A stretch of 64,000 nucleotides of DNA from Erythrobacter sp047872805 (GTDB taxonomy: Bacteria; Pseudomonadota; Alphaproteobacteria; Sphingomonadales; Sphingomonadaceae). Each line of letters opens with the position of its first letter. The first letter of the stretch is position 1. The DNA lies in NCBI RefSeq assembly GCF_047872805.1, contig NZ_JBLQUK010000008.1, positions 1 through 64,000 on the forward strand. The letters are read 5' to 3'. The translations under genes and the position numbers were made by a program. This document shows, piece by piece, positions 62,224 to 64,000 of the stretch. The notes under the pieces were generated by a model. That model was given only the letters and a program-made list of their open reading frames with translations. It was not told where the DNA came from and searched no databases.

Positions 62224-63978
62224 GTGGCGAAGCGCTCTGGGGCCGCCTTGTTGATGGAATGTCTGGTCGAGCAGGGAGTCGAATATGTCTTCGGCTATCC
62301 CGGCGGCGCGGTGCTGCCCATTTACGATGAGCTGTTCGGTGAAGAACGCATCCGCCACATCCTTGTGCGCCACGAAGCGGGCGCGGCACACGCCGCCGAG
62401 GGTTATGCGCGCTCCACCGGCAAACCGGGCGTGGTGCTGGTGACCTCGGGTCCGGGCGCGACCAATGCGGTGACAGGGATTGCCGATGCGTTTCTCGATT
62501 CGATCCCGCTGGTGGTCATCACCGGCCAGGTGCCGACCGCGCTGATCGGCACCGATGCGTTCCAGGAGGCCGATACGGTCGGGATCACCCGTCACTGCAC
62601 AAAGCACAATTACCTCGTCAAAGACCCCGCCGATCTGGTTGCGACCGTGCAGGAGGCGTTCCGGATCGCCACCACTGGCCGCCCCGGCCCTGTGGTGATC
62701 GACATTCCCAAGGACGTGCAGATCGCTGTGCCTTCGCAAAGCCGATCCTATGTCGCGCCCGGATCGCATCGCTATGCCCCGCAGATGGTCGCACCCGCCG
62801 AACAGATCGCGGAAGCAGTGGAGATGATCGCGCAGGCCGAGCGCCCGATCCTCTACACTGGCGGCGGGGTGATCAATTCCGGGCCGGAGGCAAGCCGCCT
62901 TTTGCGCGCGTTTCAGGATCTGACCGGCGCGCCCGTGACCTCGACCCTTATGGGCCTCGGCGCGTTTCCCTGCTCGCACCCCGATTGGTTGGGGATGCTG
63001 GGGATGCACGGCACATACGAAGCCAATATGGCGATGAACATGGCCGATGTGATGGTCTGCATCGGCGCGCGGTTTGATGACCGGGTGACCGGCAGGCTCG
63101 ATGCCTTCAGCCCAGAATCGAAGAAAATCCACATCGACATCGACCGCAGCTCGATCAACAAGAACGTGCCTGTGGAGCTTGGCATTGTCGGCGATTGCGC
63201 CACCGTGCTGGAACAGCTGATCGCCGCATGGGGCAGCCGCAAAGCGCAGGATATGGGCGAATGGAAGGCGCGGATCGCGGGCTGGCGCGCGCGCGAATGT
63301 CTGGCATATCCCGAACGATCAAAGAAGGACCCGAGCGCCATCATGCCGCAGAAGGCGGTTGAGCGGCTCTATGCTCTGACCCGCGACCGCTCGCCCATCA
63401 TCACCACCGAGGTTGGCCAGCACCAGATGTGGGCGGCGCAATATTTCGGGTTTGAAGACCCCAACAAATGGCTCACCAGCGGCGGGCTGGGCACGATGGG
63501 TTACGGCCTGCCCGCCGCCATCGGCGCGCAATTGGGCCACCCGGATGCAATGGTGATCGACATTGCGGGCGAAGCCAGCATCCAGATGAACATTCAGGAA
63601 CTCGGCACCGCCAGCCAATACCGCCTGCCGGTCAAGGTCTTCATCCTCAACAATGAATATATGGGCATGGTCCGCCAATGGCAGGAACTGACTTATGAAA
63701 GCCGTTACTCCAACAGCTATTCCGACAGCCTGCCCGATTTCGTCCGCCTCGCCGAGGCTTATGGATGGAAAGGGATCAGGATTGAACGCGAGGAAGATTT
63801 GGATTCGGGAATCCAGCAGATGATCGATCACGATGGCCCGGTGATGGTCGATTGCTGCGTTGCCAAGGACGCCAATTGCCTGCCAATGATCCCCAGCGGA
63901 GCGGCGCATACCGAAATGCTGCTGTATGGCGATCAGCACGCCGGGACGATGGACGACGAAGCCAAGGCGCTGGTGTAA
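62224..63978 (+). CDS. ilvB: Acetolactate synthase large subunit
   Basis: This ThDP enzyme makes acetolactate and acetohydroxybutyrate, the first common step to Val, Leu and Ile. The 584-residue product starts at GTG 62224, preceded by GGGAGAG; an ATG at 62113 would run through the attenuator. It has YVFGYPGGAVLPIYDELFG, the catalytic Glu in LVRHEAGAAHAAEGYAR, TSGPGATNAVTGIADAF and a C-terminal NNEYMGMVRQWQELTYE. The ThDP GDG motif reads GEA (VIDIAGEASIQMN), replacing the metal-ligand Asp with Glu. ilvN probably follows beyond the window. Confidence 0.96.
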   Translation: MAKRSGAALLMECLVEQGVEYVFGYPGGAVLPIYDELFGEERIRHILVRHEAGAAHAAEGYARSTGKPGVVLVTSGPGATNAVTGIADAFLDSIPLVVITGQVPTALIGTDAFQEADTVGITRHCTKHNYLVKDPADLVATVQEAFRIATTGRPGPVVIDIPKDVQIAVPSQSRSYVAPGSHRYAPQMVAPAEQIAEAVEMIAQAERPILYTGGGVINSGPEASRLLRAFQDLTGAPVTSTLMGLGAFPCSHPDWLGMLGMHGTYEANMAMNMADVMVCIGARFDDRVTGRLDAFSPESKKIHIDIDRSSINKNVPVELGIVGDCATVLEQLIAAWGSRKAQDMGEWKARIAGWRARECLAYPERSKKDPSAIMPQKAVERLYALTRDRSPIITTEVGQHQMWAAQYFGFEDPNKWLTSGGLGTMGYGLPAAIGAQLGHPDAMVIDIAGEASIQMNIQELGTASQYRLPVKVFILNNEYMGMVRQWQELTYESRYSNSYSDSLPDFVRLAEAYGWKGIRIEREEDLDSGIQQMIDHDGPVMVDCCVAKDANCLPMIPSGAAHTEMLLYGDQHAGTMDDEAKALV

Positions 63979-64000
63979 GACAGCGGCGCAAGGAACACCT

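Overview
This window reads as a chromosomal stretch of an alphaproteobacterium of the order Sphingomonadales, most likely Erythrobacteraceae (Erythrobacter or a relative). That placement is inferred from protein families and gene order, not from a database search: UrcA, DUF4170, paired Coq4 proteins, tandem TraB/GumN proteins, a PEP-CTERM mini-protein, a RibBX-type riboflavin enzyme, a coaD/peptidyl-prolyl isomerase/queA/tgt block and short inverted repeats of the type frequent in sphingomonads. The DNA is GC-rich, coding is dense, and many neighbouring genes overlap at ATGA or TGATG junctions. I see no rRNA operon, prophage, transposase or CRISPR array; one tRNA gene (Lys, CTT) is present.

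Layout. 1-2057 (minus): glyQS, glycyl-tRNA synthetase, with glyS running off the left edge and carrying an in-frame palindromic insertion. 2281-4482: a UrcA protein, then a four-gene overlapping cassette of three membrane proteins and a small Cro/CI-type regulator. 4553-9402: two TraB/GumN proteins, ribosomal protein L25, peptidyl-tRNA hydrolase, a PEP-CTERM mini-protein and YchF. 9467-12194 (minus): an unknown membrane protein and MutL. 12397-18207: the elongasome operon mreB-mreC-mreD-mrdA-rodA. 18211-19482: a solo LuxR regulator and a small winged-helix protein facing each other across a palindrome-rich spacer. 19595-21454: tRNA-Lys and riboflavin genes, where RibB carries an extra N-terminal helix-turn-helix and sits just behind a perfect palindrome. 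21593-24069: two poorly known genes and enolase. 24262-26259: a YqjD/YqjE-like envelope cluster. 26387-27664: DUF4170, a GNAT acetyltransferase and GreA. 27782-33959 (minus): carA and carB separated by three overlapping genes of unknown function. 34110-38644: YqeY, DnaG and RpoD. 38659-40968: a lipoprotein, a ParA-like ATPase and two envelope proteins. 41156-45385: rpiB-glyA-nrdR-trmJ, a small secreted protein and rpsD. 45491-47063: a quinone-reductase-like flavoprotein, chorismate mutase and two small cysteine-rich secreted proteins. 47133-53673 (minus): tgt, an ABC transporter, queA, cyclophilin, coaD, ispA and xseB. 53755-57582: membrane proteins around purL. 57579-60029: two coq4 genes around a nitroreductase, with a shared operator-like element. 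60159-63978: serB and miaA with overlapping 5' ends, then ilvB behind a leader-peptide attenuator.

Most genes are housekeeping: translation, cell shape, nucleotide and cofactor synthesis, transcription and replication. The less usual content is the in-frame mobile palindrome in glyS, the HTH-RibB fusion with its palindrome, the ilvB attenuator, the cysteine-rich peptide pair, the carA-x-y-z-carB arrangement and the coq4 regulon candidate. All functional calls rest on reading translated sequence and remembered family features; no alignment or search was run.
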